From Deltaproteobacteria bacterium (lineage in GTDB: Bacteria; Myxococcota; Myxococcia; Myxococcales; SZAS-1): a stretch of 64,000 nucleotides of DNA. Below are positions 10,560-19,557 of the stretch, in pieces; within the stretch, counting starts at the first letter, position 1; each line of letters begins with the position of its first letter. The stretch covers positions 1 to 64,000 of the forward strand of contig JAFEBB010000039.1 in the NCBI GenBank assembly GCA_018266075.1. The letters are read 5' to 3'. Below the pieces are notes generated by a model. That model was not told the origin of the DNA. It ran no database searches and was given only the letters and a program-made list of their open reading frames with translations. The position numbers and the translations under genes were made by a program.

Positions 10560-12343
10560 CGCCGATGCACGCGCCGCTCGAGCTCGCCCAGGGTGAGCTC
10601 GGCGGCGACGGGCCGGCCATGGGGACAGCGGGCCTTGAAGTCGATGCGATCGAGCTCGTCGAGGAGCGCGCGCGCCTCCTGCTCCGAGAGCGCCTGGTGT
10701 GCGCGCACCGCCGAGTGGCAAGCCATCGTCGCGAGCACGTGTGAGAGCGCGTCGTCGGCGGCGTGTTGCTGGCCCAGGTGCGCGAGCTCCTGGGCGATGT
10801 CGGTGAGCAGCTGCTTGTAGTCCGCGCCGGCGAGCAACGCGGGCACGCTCTTGAGCGCAAGCACGTCGCCGCCGAACGGCTCGAGCTCGAAGCCCAGCTT
10901 GGCGACTTCGGACTGGTGATCGAGCAGCGCGCGCGCGTCCGGCACCGGCAGCTGCACCTGCACCGGAAACAAGAAGCCCTGCCCCTGCAGCGTGCCGGCG
11001 GCGAACTGCTTGCGGAGCGCGTCGAAGCGCACGCGCTCGTGGCTGGCGTGTTGGTCCACGAGCACCAGCGTGCCGCCCGGCGCTTCGCACACCAGGTACG
11101 TGGCCGCGAGCTGGCCGATGTAGCGCAGCGAGCCGAAGTAGCCCCCGGGCATGCCGTCGCCACGATCGTCGACCGGCGCATCCAGCTCGCGCGATGCATC
11201 CCAACTCGGCGCAGGGCCCGTTCGATAGAGATCGACGGCCTCGGCCACCTGCATCGGCGTCGGCTGCGGCGCAGGACGAAAATCGAACCGCGCAGGCTCG
11301 TAGCGCGGCGATTGGACACTCCGCGAGCCGCTCTCCGGCCGATGCGCGAGCCACGGCGAGTCGCGCAGCGCGGTGCGAATCGCTTCCACCACGAGGTCGT
11401 ACACGTTGCGCGCATCGACGAAGCGGACCTCGAGCTTCTGCGGATGCACGTTCACGTCGACCTGATCGAGCGGAACGTCGAGGTGCAGCACGGCTGCGGG
11501 CTGTCGTCCGGGTGCGAGGACGTTGGCGTACGCGCGTCCCACGGCGTGGAGCAGGCCGCGATCGCGCACGAAGCGCTGGTTGATGAAGGTGTAGATGCCG
11601 CGATTGGTGGAGAGCGAGTAGTCCGGCGACGCCACCCAGCCCGTCACCGCAAAGCCGCCGCGCCGCAGCTCCACCGGGATGAGCAGCTTGTGCAACTCCG
11701 GCGAGATGGCCGCGGCGATGCGCTCCGTCGCATCCGCATTTGCGGGCGAGCTGAAGCTGGTGCGACCGTTTGAGCTCAACTGAAAGGCGACGTCCGGCCG
11801 CGCGAGCGCCACCCGAATCACGGCCTCGACGCAGTGGCCCGCTTCCGTCTCGGGGCGCTTGGCGAACTTGCGGCGCGCGGGCGTGTTGAAGAACAGGTCC
11901 TCCACGACGACCTGCGTCCCCGCGGGCGCGCCCGCCTCGCCCTCTTCGACGATGGCGCCGCCCTCGATGCGGATGCGCGTGGCGGCGAGCGCGTCCTGCT
12001 CGCGCGTGGTGAGGGTGAGCTTGGCCACGCTGGCGATGGATGGGAGCGCCTCGCCGCGAAACCCCAGCGTGGCGATGCGCGCGAGCCCTTCTGCGTCGCG
12101 CAATTTCGACGTGGCGTGGCGCTCGAGGCAGAGGCGCGCGTCGTCCGGGGCCATGCCCGAGCCATCGTCGGTGACGCTGATGCGCGAGAGGCCGCCCTCG
12201 CTCAGCTCGATGCGGATGCTCGTGGCGCCGGCGTCGAGCGCGTTCTCCACCAGCTCTTTGACGACGGAGGCAGGCCGCTCGACCACCTCGCCCGCGGCGA
12301 TCTGGTTGATGAGGTCGTCCGGGAGCCGCGCGACCTTGCCCAT
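10556..12343 (-). CDS. mutL: DNA mismatch repair protein MutL
   Basis: Mismatch-repair ATPase that couples MutS recognition to strand incision. The GHKL ATPase domain (residues 1 to about 330) shows LINQIAAGEVVERPASVVKE, ENALDAGA, DDGSGM, RHATSK and GFRGEAL. A variable linker follows (about 330-405). The C-terminal dimerisation/endonuclease domain has DQHASHERVRFD, which corresponds to the DQHA-x2-E-x4-E nuclease motif with the last Glu as Asp, plus ACHSAVRA and CPHGRP. These motifs mark the MutH-independent, nicking type of MutL. ATG 12343 gives the normal N-terminus; TACAAC sits 6 nt upstream, so the mRNA may be leaderless. Confidence 0.95.
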   Translation of the reverse strand: MGKVARLPDDLINQIAAGEVVERPASVVKELVENALDAGATSIRIELSEGGLSRISVTDDGSGMAPDDARLCLERHATSKLRDAEGLARIATLGFRGEALPSIASVAKLTLTTREQDALAATRIRIEGGAIVEEGEAGAPAGTQVVVEDLFFNTPARRKFAKRPETEAGHCVEAVIRVALARPDVAFQLSSNGRTSFSSPANADATERIAAAISPELHKLLIPVELRRGGFAVTGWVASPDYSLSTNRGIYTFINQRFVRDRGLLHAVGRAYANVLAPGRQPAAVLHLDVPLDQVDVNVHPQKLEVRFVDARNVYDLVVEAIRTALRDSPWLAHRPESGSRSVQSPRYEPARFDFRPAPQPTPMQVAEAVDLYRTGPAPSWDASRELDAPVDDRGDGMPGGYFGSLRYIGQLAATYLVCEAPGGTLVLVDQHASHERVRFDALRKQFAAGTLQGQGFLFPVQVQLPVPDARALLDHQSEVAKLGFELEPFGGDVLALKSVPALLAGADYKQLLTDIAQELAHLGQQHAADDALSHVLATMACHSAVRAHQALSEQEARALLDELDRIDFKARCPHGRPVAAELTLGELERRVHRR

Positions 12344-12479
12344 GCGGAGGTTGTACTTGCTGAGGCTCTCCACTTCCACCTTCACGTCGAGGGGTGCGCT
12401 TGCAGCAAGCCCGCATCGGCCGAACGAACCACCAGCCACGAGCCACGGCTTTTTGTTTTCGTGCTACACGTTCGCGCGC

Positions 12480-13466
12480 ATGCCTACCGCGGGGAAAGCG
12501 ACAGGTCGGCGCGGACTGGTGGTGGCGCTCACGGGTGCCGCCGGCAAGCTGGGGAGCGCGCTTCTGGAGCGTCTGCTCCAGAGCCGCGACGTCTCGGCCG
12601 TCGTCGTCTTCGACGCCGCGCCGCCGGCCTTGAGCCACGCCAAGCTGCGCTTCCAGCCGCTCGATCTCACCGCCACCTCCGCCGACGCGACCATTCGCGA
12701 CGCCTTCGCGGCCAACGACGTCGAGGCGCTCGCGCACCTGCCGCTCCTCACCGCGCCGCACGATCCCGCGTACGCGCACGAAGTGGAGGCGATGGGCACG
12801 CTGCGCGTCCTGGCCGGGCTGGGCGCGAGCGAGGTGAAGCGGGTGGTGATGGTGTCCACCACGAGCGTGTACGGCGCGTCGGCCTCGAACCCGAACCACC
12901 TCGACGAGAGCTGGCCCCTGGTGGCCAAGCCGCGCTCGCGCTACCTGCGCGACAAGGTGGAGATGGAGCGCCAGGTGGGCGCCTTCCGCGCGGCCAATCC
13001 GGATCGCTCGATCACCGTGCTGCGCTTTCCGCCCATCGTCGGCGAGGGCGTCTACGACCCCTTCGCGGGCTACCTCGCGCGCCGCTTCGCGCCGGTGGTG
13101 CTGGGTTTCGATCCGCTCGTCCAGCTGGTGCACGTGGAGGACGCGCTCGCGGCCGTGCTGCGCGCCCTGCTCTCGCCCGTGCCCGGCGACTTCAACGTGG
13201 GCTCGCGCGGCGTGCTGCCGCTCTCGACGGTGCTCGAGAGTGCGGGCGTGCGCCAGGTCCCGCTGCCGTACCTCGGCGCGCCCCACGCGCTGCGGCTCAC
13301 CAACGCGCTGGGGCTCACCCGCACGCCGCCTGCGCTCCTCGACTTCGTGCGATACCTCTGCGTGGCCGACTTGAGAAAGGCCGAGCGCGCCGGGCTCGGC
13401 GGGCAGCACACCATCCACGACGCGCTGCAGGCCCTGGCTCGGCGGCGCGAAGCGGGAAGGAACTAA
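12480..13466 (+). CDS. NAD(P)-dependent epimerase/dehydratase (extended SDR)
   Basis: A 328-residue Rossmann-fold enzyme of the extended short-chain dehydrogenase family. The nucleotide-binding motif GAAGKLGSALL lies near residues 20-30, STTSVYGA carries the active-site Ser/Thr region, and a Tyr-x3-Lys pair occurs in SRYLRDKVEM. Substrate unknown; sugar-nucleotide epimerisation is one possibility. It is the first gene of a tight operon: the acyltransferase follows after 3 nt and mug overlaps that, so a role in envelope lipid or polysaccharide modification is plausible but unproven. Confidence 0.8.
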   Translation: MPTAGKATGRRGLVVALTGAAGKLGSALLERLLQSRDVSAVVVFDAAPPALSHAKLRFQPLDLTATSADATIRDAFAANDVEALAHLPLLTAPHDPAYAHEVEAMGTLRVLAGLGASEVKRVVMVSTTSVYGASASNPNHLDESWPLVAKPRSRYLRDKVEMERQVGAFRAANPDRSITVLRFPPIVGEGVYDPFAGYLARRFAPVVLGFDPLVQLVHVEDALAAVLRALLSPVPGDFNVGSRGVLPLSTVLESAGVRQVPLPYLGAPHALRLTNALGLTRTPPALLDFVRYLCVADLRKAERAGLGGQHTIHDALQALARRREAGRN

Positions 13467-13469
13467 CCG

Positions 13470-15050
13470 ATGGCAGAGCGCTCCAAGCCCAAGGGCAAAG
13501 CAGCCGCCCCGCCTGCGCGGAGCGTGCTCGGGAACGATCCCTTCCAGCGCGGCGCCGCGCCCACCGCGCCCACGCCCAACCCCATCGCCCAGCGGCCCGA
13601 GCCGGTGCGCGTGCAGCGCTTCGACGGCGACGACGCGCGGCCGGTGACCAAGAGCGAGCGGCCGCCGAAGGCTGCTCGCGCGAAGCCCGCGCCGAAGGCC
13701 GAGGCCAAGCCCGAGCCGAAGCAGAAGCCGCAGGCCCGGCCGCCGTCCAAGGCGAGCGAGGCGCGGCCGAAGAGCGCGTCGACGAAGGCGCGGCCCACCA
13801 CGGCGCCCAGCATGCGCGCGGCGGAGAAGGCGAAGGCCGAGACCACCGCGCGGCCGGCGACGGTGAGCGCGCGCCCGAATGCACGCCCTGCGCGACCGAA
13901 GACCGATTCGATGCCAGCGGTCGAGCCGAAGGCCGCGCGCCCGCGCACCGACCCCATGCCGGCCACCGAGCCCAAGCCGGCCCGACCTGCGTCGCGCCCG
14001 GTGCCGGTCGTCGAGCCGGAGATCGAGACCGAGAGCGAGAGCGATCGCGACCAGGCGATGGTGCGGCACGTCCACGTGCCCGAGGTCGAGACCGAGCCCG
14101 AGCCAGAGAGTGAGCCGCCGCCGCACGACGAGCCGCGTCCGAAGCGCGAGGGCGGGCCCATGGCGGCGCTGGCCGAGCTGGCGATGCGGCAGGCGCAGGG
14201 GCTGCTGGGCGCGGTGGCCAGCTCGCCGACCGCGCTGGAGGCCGCGGCCGCGGCCATCTCCGGCACGACCGCGGTCCGCGCGCTGATGGCGCGGCCCGAG
14301 GGCCCGAAGACCGTCGACGACTTTGGCGAGGACGGCGCGCTCGTGGCCCGCACCGCGCCCACGCTCGACTTCCTCTATCGCCACTACTTCCGCGTGTCCG
14401 TCGAGGGCCAGGAGAACCTGCCGCGCCACGGCCCGCTGATGGCCATCGCGAACCACGCGGGCGCGCTGCCGCTCGACGGCCCCATCGTGCGCTCGGCGCT
14501 GGAGCGCTCGCGAGCCGCCACGCGCGCGCGCTGGCTCGTGGAGGACGCGCTCTTCCACGCGCCGTTCCTGGGCACCTGGCTGAACCGGCTCGGCGCGGTG
14601 CGGGCCTGCCCGGAGAACGCGCAGCGGCTGCTCGAGGGCGGCGCGGCGCTGGTGGTGTTCCCCGAGGGCGTGACGGGCCTGACCAAGACCTATCGCCGGC
14701 GCTACCAGCTCCAGCGCTTTGGACGCGGCGGCTTCGTGAAGCTCGCGCTGCGCACGGGCGCGCCGCTGGTGCCCACGGCCGTGCTCGGCGGCGAGGAGAC
14801 GGCTCCCGTGCTGGCCACGTTCTCCGCGCCGTCGCTGGGGCTGCCGGTGGTGCCGGTGACGCCGTCGATCGTTCCGCTGCCGGCGAAGTGGACCGTGGTG
14901 TTCCTCAAGCCCATCGATCTCTCGAAGTACGGCCCAGCCGACGCGGGGGATCTCGCGCTCGTGCAGCGCGTGACCGAGGAGGTGCGCACCGCCATCGCCA
15001 CCGAGCTCGAGCGGCTGCGAGGCTCGCGGCAGTCGGTGTTCCGCGGGTGA
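13470..15050 (+). CDS. Lysophospholipid acyltransferase family protein with long disordered N-terminus
   Basis: A 526-residue protein in two parts. Residues 1 to about 230 are Pro/Ala/Lys/Glu-rich and presumably disordered. The rest is a PlsC/LPLAT-like acyltransferase of the MGAT-like subgroup: IANHAGALPLDGP holds the catalytic His-Asp pair, VFPEGVTGL the acceptor-binding Glu-Gly block, and RFGRGGFVKLAL plus VLGGEET follow as in that subgroup. It probably acylates a glycerolipid at the inner membrane. The gene starts 3 nt after the epimerase stop and overlaps the mug start as GTGA. Confidence 0.8.
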   Translation: MAERSKPKGKAAAPPARSVLGNDPFQRGAAPTAPTPNPIAQRPEPVRVQRFDGDDARPVTKSERPPKAARAKPAPKAEAKPEPKQKPQARPPSKASEARPKSASTKARPTTAPSMRAAEKAKAETTARPATVSARPNARPARPKTDSMPAVEPKAARPRTDPMPATEPKPARPASRPVPVVEPEIETESESDRDQAMVRHVHVPEVETEPEPESEPPPHDEPRPKREGGPMAALAELAMRQAQGLLGAVASSPTALEAAAAAISGTTAVRALMARPEGPKTVDDFGEDGALVARTAPTLDFLYRHYFRVSVEGQENLPRHGPLMAIANHAGALPLDGPIVRSALERSRAATRARWLVEDALFHAPFLGTWLNRLGAVRACPENAQRLLEGGAALVVFPEGVTGLTKTYRRRYQLQRFGRGGFVKLALRTGAPLVPTAVLGGEETAPVLATFSAPSLGLPVVPVTPSIVPLPAKWTVVFLKPIDLSKYGPADAGDLALVQRVTEEVRTAIATELERLRGSRQSVFRG

Positions 15051-15679
15051 GCCGGTACGCGCTGCCGCACACCCTGCCCGACTACTTCGTGCACCGGCCG
15101 CGGTTGCTCGTGGTGGGACTCAACCCTGCGAGCTACGCAGTGCGCGTGGGCCACTACTACGCGCGGCGGAGCAACCGCTTCTGGCGGCTGCTGGTGGAGA
15201 GCGGGCTCGCGCCCGGGCCGCTCGCGCGCGAGGATGATCACCGCTTGCCCAGCCTGGGCATCGCCCTGACGGACCTGTGCAAGCGGCCCACCCCGAACGT
15301 GGACGACGTGACCGCCGACGAGTTCCGCGCGGGGCGCGCGCGGCTGGCGCGGATTGCGCGGCGAATCTCGCCGGGCGTGATCGCCTTCAACGGCCTCGCG
15401 GGATTTCGAGCGGCGTACGACCCGCGCGCGGTCGCCGGGCTACAGCCGCTGACCATCGCGGGGCGTCCGGTATTCGTGCTGCCGTCGAGCTCGGCGCGCG
15501 CCGGCGGGACGCTGAGCTTCGAGGCGCTGCTCTTGTTGTGGAAGGCGTTGCGCGTGCGGGTGGATGCGGAATCGCAAGTTGCCGCGCCGCTGATATCGTC
15601 GGCGCATGGACGCGTTTCAACTCGAGCTCAGCGAAGCCCAGAACTCCGTCGGCAACGCACTCATCGAAGCCACGCCTGA
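15047..15679 (+). CDS. mug: Mug/TDG-type mismatch-specific uracil DNA glycosylase
   Basis: Predicted G:U/T mismatch DNA glycosylase of uracil-DNA-glycosylase family 2. The N-terminal block VVGLNPASYAVRVGHYYARR followed by SNRFWRLL matches the family GxNPG...F-x-x-P-x-NRFW signature; LTDLCKRPTPN and VLPSSSARAG correspond to the later conserved blocks, although the latter lacks the usual NPSG wording. Start GTG 15047 overlaps the acyltransferase stop. The recognisable enzyme ends near residue 172; about 38 further residues run into the start of the next gene, which looks like a lost stop codon. Confidence 0.8.
   Translation: MSRYALPHTLPDYFVHRPRLLVVGLNPASYAVRVGHYYARRSNRFWRLLVESGLAPGPLAREDDHRLPSLGIALTDLCKRPTPNVDDVTADEFRAGRARLARIARRISPGVIAFNGLAGFRAAYDPRAVAGLQPLTIAGRPVFVLPSSSARAGGTLSFEALLLLWKALRVRVDAESQVAAPLISSAHGRVSTRAQRSPELRRQRTHRSHA
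15594..15608 (+). promoter_or_regulatory. TANNNT-N6-ATG leaderless-type promoter
   Basis: TATCGT at 15594-15599, then CGGCGC, then ATG 15606. It lies inside the mug reading frame, supporting an independent transcript for the small downstream gene. Confidence 0.45.
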
Positions 15680-15926
15680 GGACTGGCCGGAGGCTCGGGT
15701 CGTGGTCGACAACTCCGAGAGCGAGGGTACGTTCGGCTGCGCGATCGGTGGTCCCCCGGACCGCGACGTGGATGTCGAAGTGACGATGACGCTCGGCAAG
15801 GCGATCCTCGAGCTGCTCGAGGTCTTCCGCCGGCACGGCAAGTCGCCGTGGAAGCGAATGGTCCTTCAGGTCAACCAGCTCGGCGACGGCTCCTGGCGCT
15901 TCCAGGTCGACTACTCCTACGAGTAG
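15606..15926 (+). CDS. Small acidic hypothetical protein (YezG/immunity-like?)
   Basis: A 106-residue acidic cytoplasmic protein. Its ending, WKRMVLQVNQLGDGSWRFQVDYSYE, resembles the C-terminal strands of YezG/DUF600-type immunity proteins, whose members end in a similar FxxDYxYE sequence. No toxin gene is next to it, so the resemblance is only suggestive. The first 74 nt overlap the extended tail of mug. Confidence 0.65.
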   Translation: MDAFQLELSEAQNSVGNALIEATPEDWPEARVVVDNSESEGTFGCAIGGPPDRDVDVEVTMTLGKAILELLEVFRRHGKSPWKRMVLQVNQLGDGSWRFQVDYSYE

Positions 15927-15933
15927 TCGTCGC

Positions 15934-17397
15934 CTACTTCGCGAACAGCGCGCTCGCCTCGACCACTTCCACATCTTCCGGCCGCAGCCCGAGGTCGAGC
16001 CCGGCGATGCGCCGATCGGCCTCTTCCGCGCCGCGCGGCGGCACGCCCGCATACCGCGGCGCCGACGGCTCGCCGGAGCGCAGCGTGCGCGCGAGTCCCT
16101 CGGCATCCGGACCGACGGCCACGATGCGCAGCTTGCTGGGATCGAGGTGCCGCTTCAGCGCGGCGTTCACCTGGGCCACGGTCACGCTGCCGAGCGCGTC
16201 GCGGTAGTGCGCGAGGAACTGCGGATCGCCGTAGAACGCGCCGTCGATGGCCCAGCCCAGCTCGCGCTCGTCGGTCTGCGCCCAGAGCCGCGTGGCGCCC
16301 GCGAGGAAGTTGCGCGTCCGCTGGAGCTCGCCCTCGGTGATGCCGCGCTCCACCATCTCGCGCACCACGTGCATCGCAGCGCGGAGCGCGAACACGCGGT
16401 TCTCGCGATCCACCGGTCGGACCCAGAGGCTGAAGTACTGCTGCCGCAGCGCCACGTGCGGCGCGGGGAACGTGGACGCGCCGTCCTGCACGAAGCGCTC
16501 GACGTACGCGTAGTCGCCGTAGTTCAGCCCGCGCAGATCGCGAAGCTCGCCGAAGAGCCGCCCGCCGAACTGCCGGTGCTCGCCGAGCGCGCTGATGCCC
16601 ACGGCCAACGGCACGAAGTCGGGATCGCCGCGCTTCACGTCCCAGGGCATGCCCAGGAAGAACGTGGTCGAGCCCGTCCGTCGCGCCACGAGCAGCGCCC
16701 GCGGCCCGGGCGCCGCAGGCGGCAGCGCACCCACGGCCACGCCGTGCACGGGCAGCGTGGCGAGCGCGGTGTCGAGCTGCGTGGCGAGCCCCTCCGGATA
16801 CGCACCCGAGAGCCCGATGGTGAGCCGGTCGCGCGTGAACACCCGCCCGAGCTGCGCGCGCGCCTCGTCGATGGTCGCGGCGGAGAGACCTGCGCTCGTC
16901 CCCGACGCGGGGCGCCCGTACGGATGCTGCGGAAAGAGCGCGGGCATGAGCGCTTCCGCGGCGAGCGCCTCGTTGGAGCCCTGCACGAGCTGCTCGAGCC
17001 CGTCGAGCGCCTCGGCGCGCGCGGACCCGAAGTCGCCTTCATCGAGCGTCGGCGCGGCCACCTCCTCGGCCATCCAGTGCGACACCTCGACGATGCTCGC
17101 GGCCGGTGCGCGCGCCGTGAAGACGACCTGCTCGCGATCGGCCTGGACGTCGATGCTCGCGCCACGCTCGTAGAGCTCCTCCTGCAGCTTCTCCGCGCCG
17201 AGCTCACGCGTGCCACCGCGCGCCATCCACTCCGCACAGAGCGCGGTGAGGCCCGCTCGGCCGAGCGGGTCGTCGATGGAGCCCGCGCGAAAGGCGAGCT
17301 TCACCGTGGCGGTGGCGCCCTTCGTGGGCGGGAGCGCGATCACCGGCAGCGGCTCCGGCGCAGCGCCGAGCGCGACGAGCAAGAGCGCGCCGATCAT
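15934..17397 (-). CDS. M16 family peptidase-like protein lacking the zinc motif
   Basis: A 487-residue exported protein with the M16 (pitrilysin-like) fold: an N-terminal signal (MIGALLLVALGAAPE), a first domain with GRAGLTALCAEWMARGG where active members carry HxxEH, and a second domain with LREPYS-like region read here as RLFGELRDLRGLNYGDYAYVE without the first part. The zinc ligands are absent, so it is most likely the non-catalytic partner of the M16 peptidase whose stop overlaps this start (ATGA). Active/inactive pairs forming heterodimers are typical of bacterial M16B proteins. Confidence 0.88.
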   Translation of the reverse strand: MIGALLLVALGAAPEPLPVIALPPTKGATATVKLAFRAGSIDDPLGRAGLTALCAEWMARGGTRELGAEKLQEELYERGASIDVQADREQVVFTARAPAASIVEVSHWMAEEVAAPTLDEGDFGSARAEALDGLEQLVQGSNEALAAEALMPALFPQHPYGRPASGTSAGLSAATIDEARAQLGRVFTRDRLTIGLSGAYPEGLATQLDTALATLPVHGVAVGALPPAAPGPRALLVARRTGSTTFFLGMPWDVKRGDPDFVPLAVGISALGEHRQFGGRLFGELRDLRGLNYGDYAYVERFVQDGASTFPAPHVALRQQYFSLWVRPVDRENRVFALRAAMHVVREMVERGITEGELQRTRNFLAGATRLWAQTDERELGWAIDGAFYGDPQFLAHYRDALGSVTVAQVNAALKRHLDPSKLRIVAVGPDAEGLARTLRSGEPSAPRYAGVPPRGAEEADRRIAGLDLGLRPEDVEVVEASALFAK

Positions 17398-18719
17398 GGC
17401 CGGGCCTCCGGCGCCTCGAGCCGCGCGGTCGCGCGCCGCTCGGGCACCAGGTACGCGCGCGCGTACGCGGTCACGCCCGCGACATCCACGGTGGCCACAT
17501 CGGAATAGAGCCACTCCGTCGCGCGTGCGTCTCCGGTCGCTGCAGAGTCGATGGCGATCTCGCGCGCCACCTGCGCGGGCGTCTCCAGCCGCGACACGGC
17601 GCCCCAGAGCACCGCCCGCCGCGCGCGCTCGAGCTGCTCGGCGTCGAGCTTGCCCTCGCGCAGCCCTCGAAGCTCCTCGTCGAGCGCCTGCTCCAGCTCG
17701 CCGAGCGAGCCCGGCTTCTGTCCCACGAGCGCCACGCAGAAGAGCGCCTCGTCGCGACGCCGGGGCGCCTCGGCGTCCACGCGATCGGCCACGTCGCGCT
17801 CGAGCACGAGCTTCTTGTGCAGCGCCGAGAGCGGTCCGCCGAGCAGCTCCGCCAGCAGCAGCGCGGCGGCGGTCCCATGGGCGCGCGCGGGCGGCACGCG
17901 GAAGCCCACGCGCTCCACCGGCGGCGCGCCGCGCTCTTCGAGCGCCGTCCGAACCTCTGCGCTCGACGCCGGCTCGGGTGGCACCGGCTCGTCGACCGCC
18001 TTGCCCTTCCAGCCTCCCCACGCCTGCTTGATGCGCGCGAGCGCCTCGTCAGGATCGAAGTCGCCGGCGAGCACGAGCAGCGTCGCGTCCGGGCGATAGT
18101 GCTTCGCGTAGAAGGCCCGCGCCGCCGACGCCGCCGCGTGCAGGTTGCGAAGATCCTCGCCCGTGCCAATCGGCCGGCGCCCATAGGGATGGTGGGGAAA
18201 CGCCGCGGCCTCGAGGGCCCAGCCCAGCCGCGCTTCGGGATCCGCCGCGCGCGCCTCGGCCTCGCTGCGCACCGCGCCCGCCTCGCTCGCGACGGAGTCC
18301 GAGTTGATCTGCAAGTGCTCGACGCGATCCGCCTCGAGCTCGATCAGCGCGGGCAGCGACGCAGCCGGCGCCACGTCGGAGAAGAGCGTGTAGTCGTGAT
18401 CGGTCTCGCCGTTCGCGTCGACCGCGAGGGACTGCAGCTTCTGCTTGAGCTGCGCCTCGGGAAGTCTCGCGGTGCCCTTGAAGAGCAGGTGCTCCACCAG
18501 GTGCGCCACGCCGGTGACGGCCTGCTCCTCGCGCGCGCCCGCACGCACGCGGACGTCGAACGCCACCACGCCGCCCGCAGGAAACGGCACCATGGCCACG
18601 CTCAGCCCGCTGGGGAGCCGCTCCACGCGAATCGGCGCCGGCAGCACGCGCTCCGGGAGCGCAGGGCTTGCAGCGAGGGTGGCCAGCAGGAGCGGCGCGA
18701 GCATGCAGGCGCCGAGCAT
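17394..18719 (-). CDS. M16 family zinc metallopeptidase
   Basis: Predicted periplasmic zinc protease of the M16 family. The inverted zinc motif H-L-V-E-H occurs in GVAHLVEHLLFKGTA, about 80 residues in, and a downstream Glu-rich helix (GAVRSEAEARA) supplies the distal Glu ligand. The second domain (AEVRTALEERGAPPVERV onward) follows the usual layout. The N-terminus is hydrophobic and probably a signal sequence. Start choice is uncertain: ATG 18719, or ATG 18704, which lies 10 nt after TATGCT. The start of the inactive partner overlaps this stop, so both are made together. Confidence 0.9.
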   Translation of the reverse strand: MLGACMLAPLLLATLAASPALPERVLPAPIRVERLPSGLSVAMVPFPAGGVVAFDVRVRAGAREEQAVTGVAHLVEHLLFKGTARLPEAQLKQKLQSLAVDANGETDHDYTLFSDVAPAASLPALIELEADRVEHLQINSDSVASEAGAVRSEAEARAADPEARLGWALEAAAFPHHPYGRRPIGTGEDLRNLHAAASAARAFYAKHYRPDATLLVLAGDFDPDEALARIKQAWGGWKGKAVDEPVPPEPASSAEVRTALEERGAPPVERVGFRVPPARAHGTAAALLLAELLGGPLSALHKKLVLERDVADRVDAEAPRRRDEALFCVALVGQKPGSLGELEQALDEELRGLREGKLDAEQLERARRAVLWGAVSRLETPAQVAREIAIDSAATGDARATEWLYSDVATVDVAGVTAYARAYLVPERRATARLEAPEARP

Positions 18720-18770
18720 AGCCAATGGAAGCGCATCCGGCCTGCCCCGCTCCTTCGGGGTCGTCCGCGC

Positions 18771-19211
18771 TCAGACGACCGTGCGCCGGCGGGGCATCGC
18801 GTCGGCGAGGCGCCCAAGAGCCAGTGCGGCGAGCATGAGCCCGAAGTCGCGGAGCGCCACGTCGAAGAACCGCCCGAGAAGGAGCAGGTTCACGATGATG
18901 GCCAGGAGCCAGAGGGCCACGATCGAGGCGCCAATCCTGGGCCGCACGGCCACGATGAGGCCGACAATGATCTCCACCACGCCCACGATCATCATGAACG
19001 TCCGCACCGGGATGGGCAGCAGGTGCGCCACCTGCGGCGAGAGGTAGTTGTCCCAGTTGGTGAGGATGCGCGCGAACTTGTCCAGGCCGGCGATGGTGGG
19101 CGCGGCCACGAACGCGAGGCGCAGGAGCTGGTAGGCCTGCACCACGTCGGTGCCACGCGTGGGGACGGTCACGCCCGCGGGGCGCGCGCGGTCTTCGGTC
19201 AGCTCGGCCAT
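18771..19211 (-). CDS. DoxX-like four-helix membrane protein
   Basis: A 146-residue integral membrane protein with four predicted helices: LLRLAFVAAPTIAGLDKFA, VRTFMMIVGVVEIIVGLIVA, IVALWLLAIIVNLLLLG and LRDFGLMLAALALGRLA. Length, helix count and the LLRL...AGLDKF opening fit the DoxX family; the biochemical role of such proteins is poorly defined. The ATG has GGAG 7 nt upstream. The longer frame reaching 19514 is antisense to the small gene at 19350 and is rejected. Confidence 0.75.
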   Translation of the reverse strand: MAELTEDRARPAGVTVPTRGTDVVQAYQLLRLAFVAAPTIAGLDKFARILTNWDNYLSPQVAHLLPIPVRTFMMIVGVVEIIVGLIVAVRPRIGASIVALWLLAIIVNLLLLGRFFDVALRDFGLMLAALALGRLADAMPRRRTVV

Positions 19212-19349
19212 GGCTCTCTCCGGGATTCTCCCGAGGCCAACCTGGTGGGCGATCGTTGCGAGTGCAACGACCTGCCGCCTGGCGCACGGGCAAGCCGGCG
19301 CGCGTTGCCTGCGGGAGGCGTCGCCTCCAACCTTCGTCGAGGAGGTGGG

Positions 19350-19520
19350 ATGATGCCCGAGGCAACCCAGCCGCCGAAGGTCGAGCAGCCGCCCAAGCCG
19401 CCGCCGAGCGAGCTCGACGCCGAGCACGACCTGGTCCAGGAGGCGGGCGAGGAGTCGTTCCCTGCGAGCGACCCGCCGGCGTTCACGGGCGCCACCGCGG
19501 ACCCGAGCCTGCATCCCTGA
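19350..19520 (+). CDS. Small ESFPASDPP-motif protein
   Basis: A 56-residue protein with a Pro-rich start (EATQPPKVEQPPKPPP) and the sequence AGEESFPASDPPAFTG. The ESFPASDPP motif is a recurrent hallmark of short conserved hypothetical proteins in diverse proteobacteria and actinobacteria. GGAGG lies 5 nt before the first of two adjacent ATG codons, strong evidence for translation despite its length. Function unknown. Confidence 0.7.
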   Translation: MMPEATQPPKVEQPPKPPPSELDAEHDLVQEAGEESFPASDPPAFTGATADPSLHP

Positions 19521-19557
19521 TCTCGACCTCGCGCTCGAAACTTGCGATACCGCCTTC

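Noticed and set aside
18345-18544. 66-residue minus-strand ORF
   Set aside because: Shadow frame of the M16 peptidase gene on the same strand; composed mainly of Arg, Ser and Pro.
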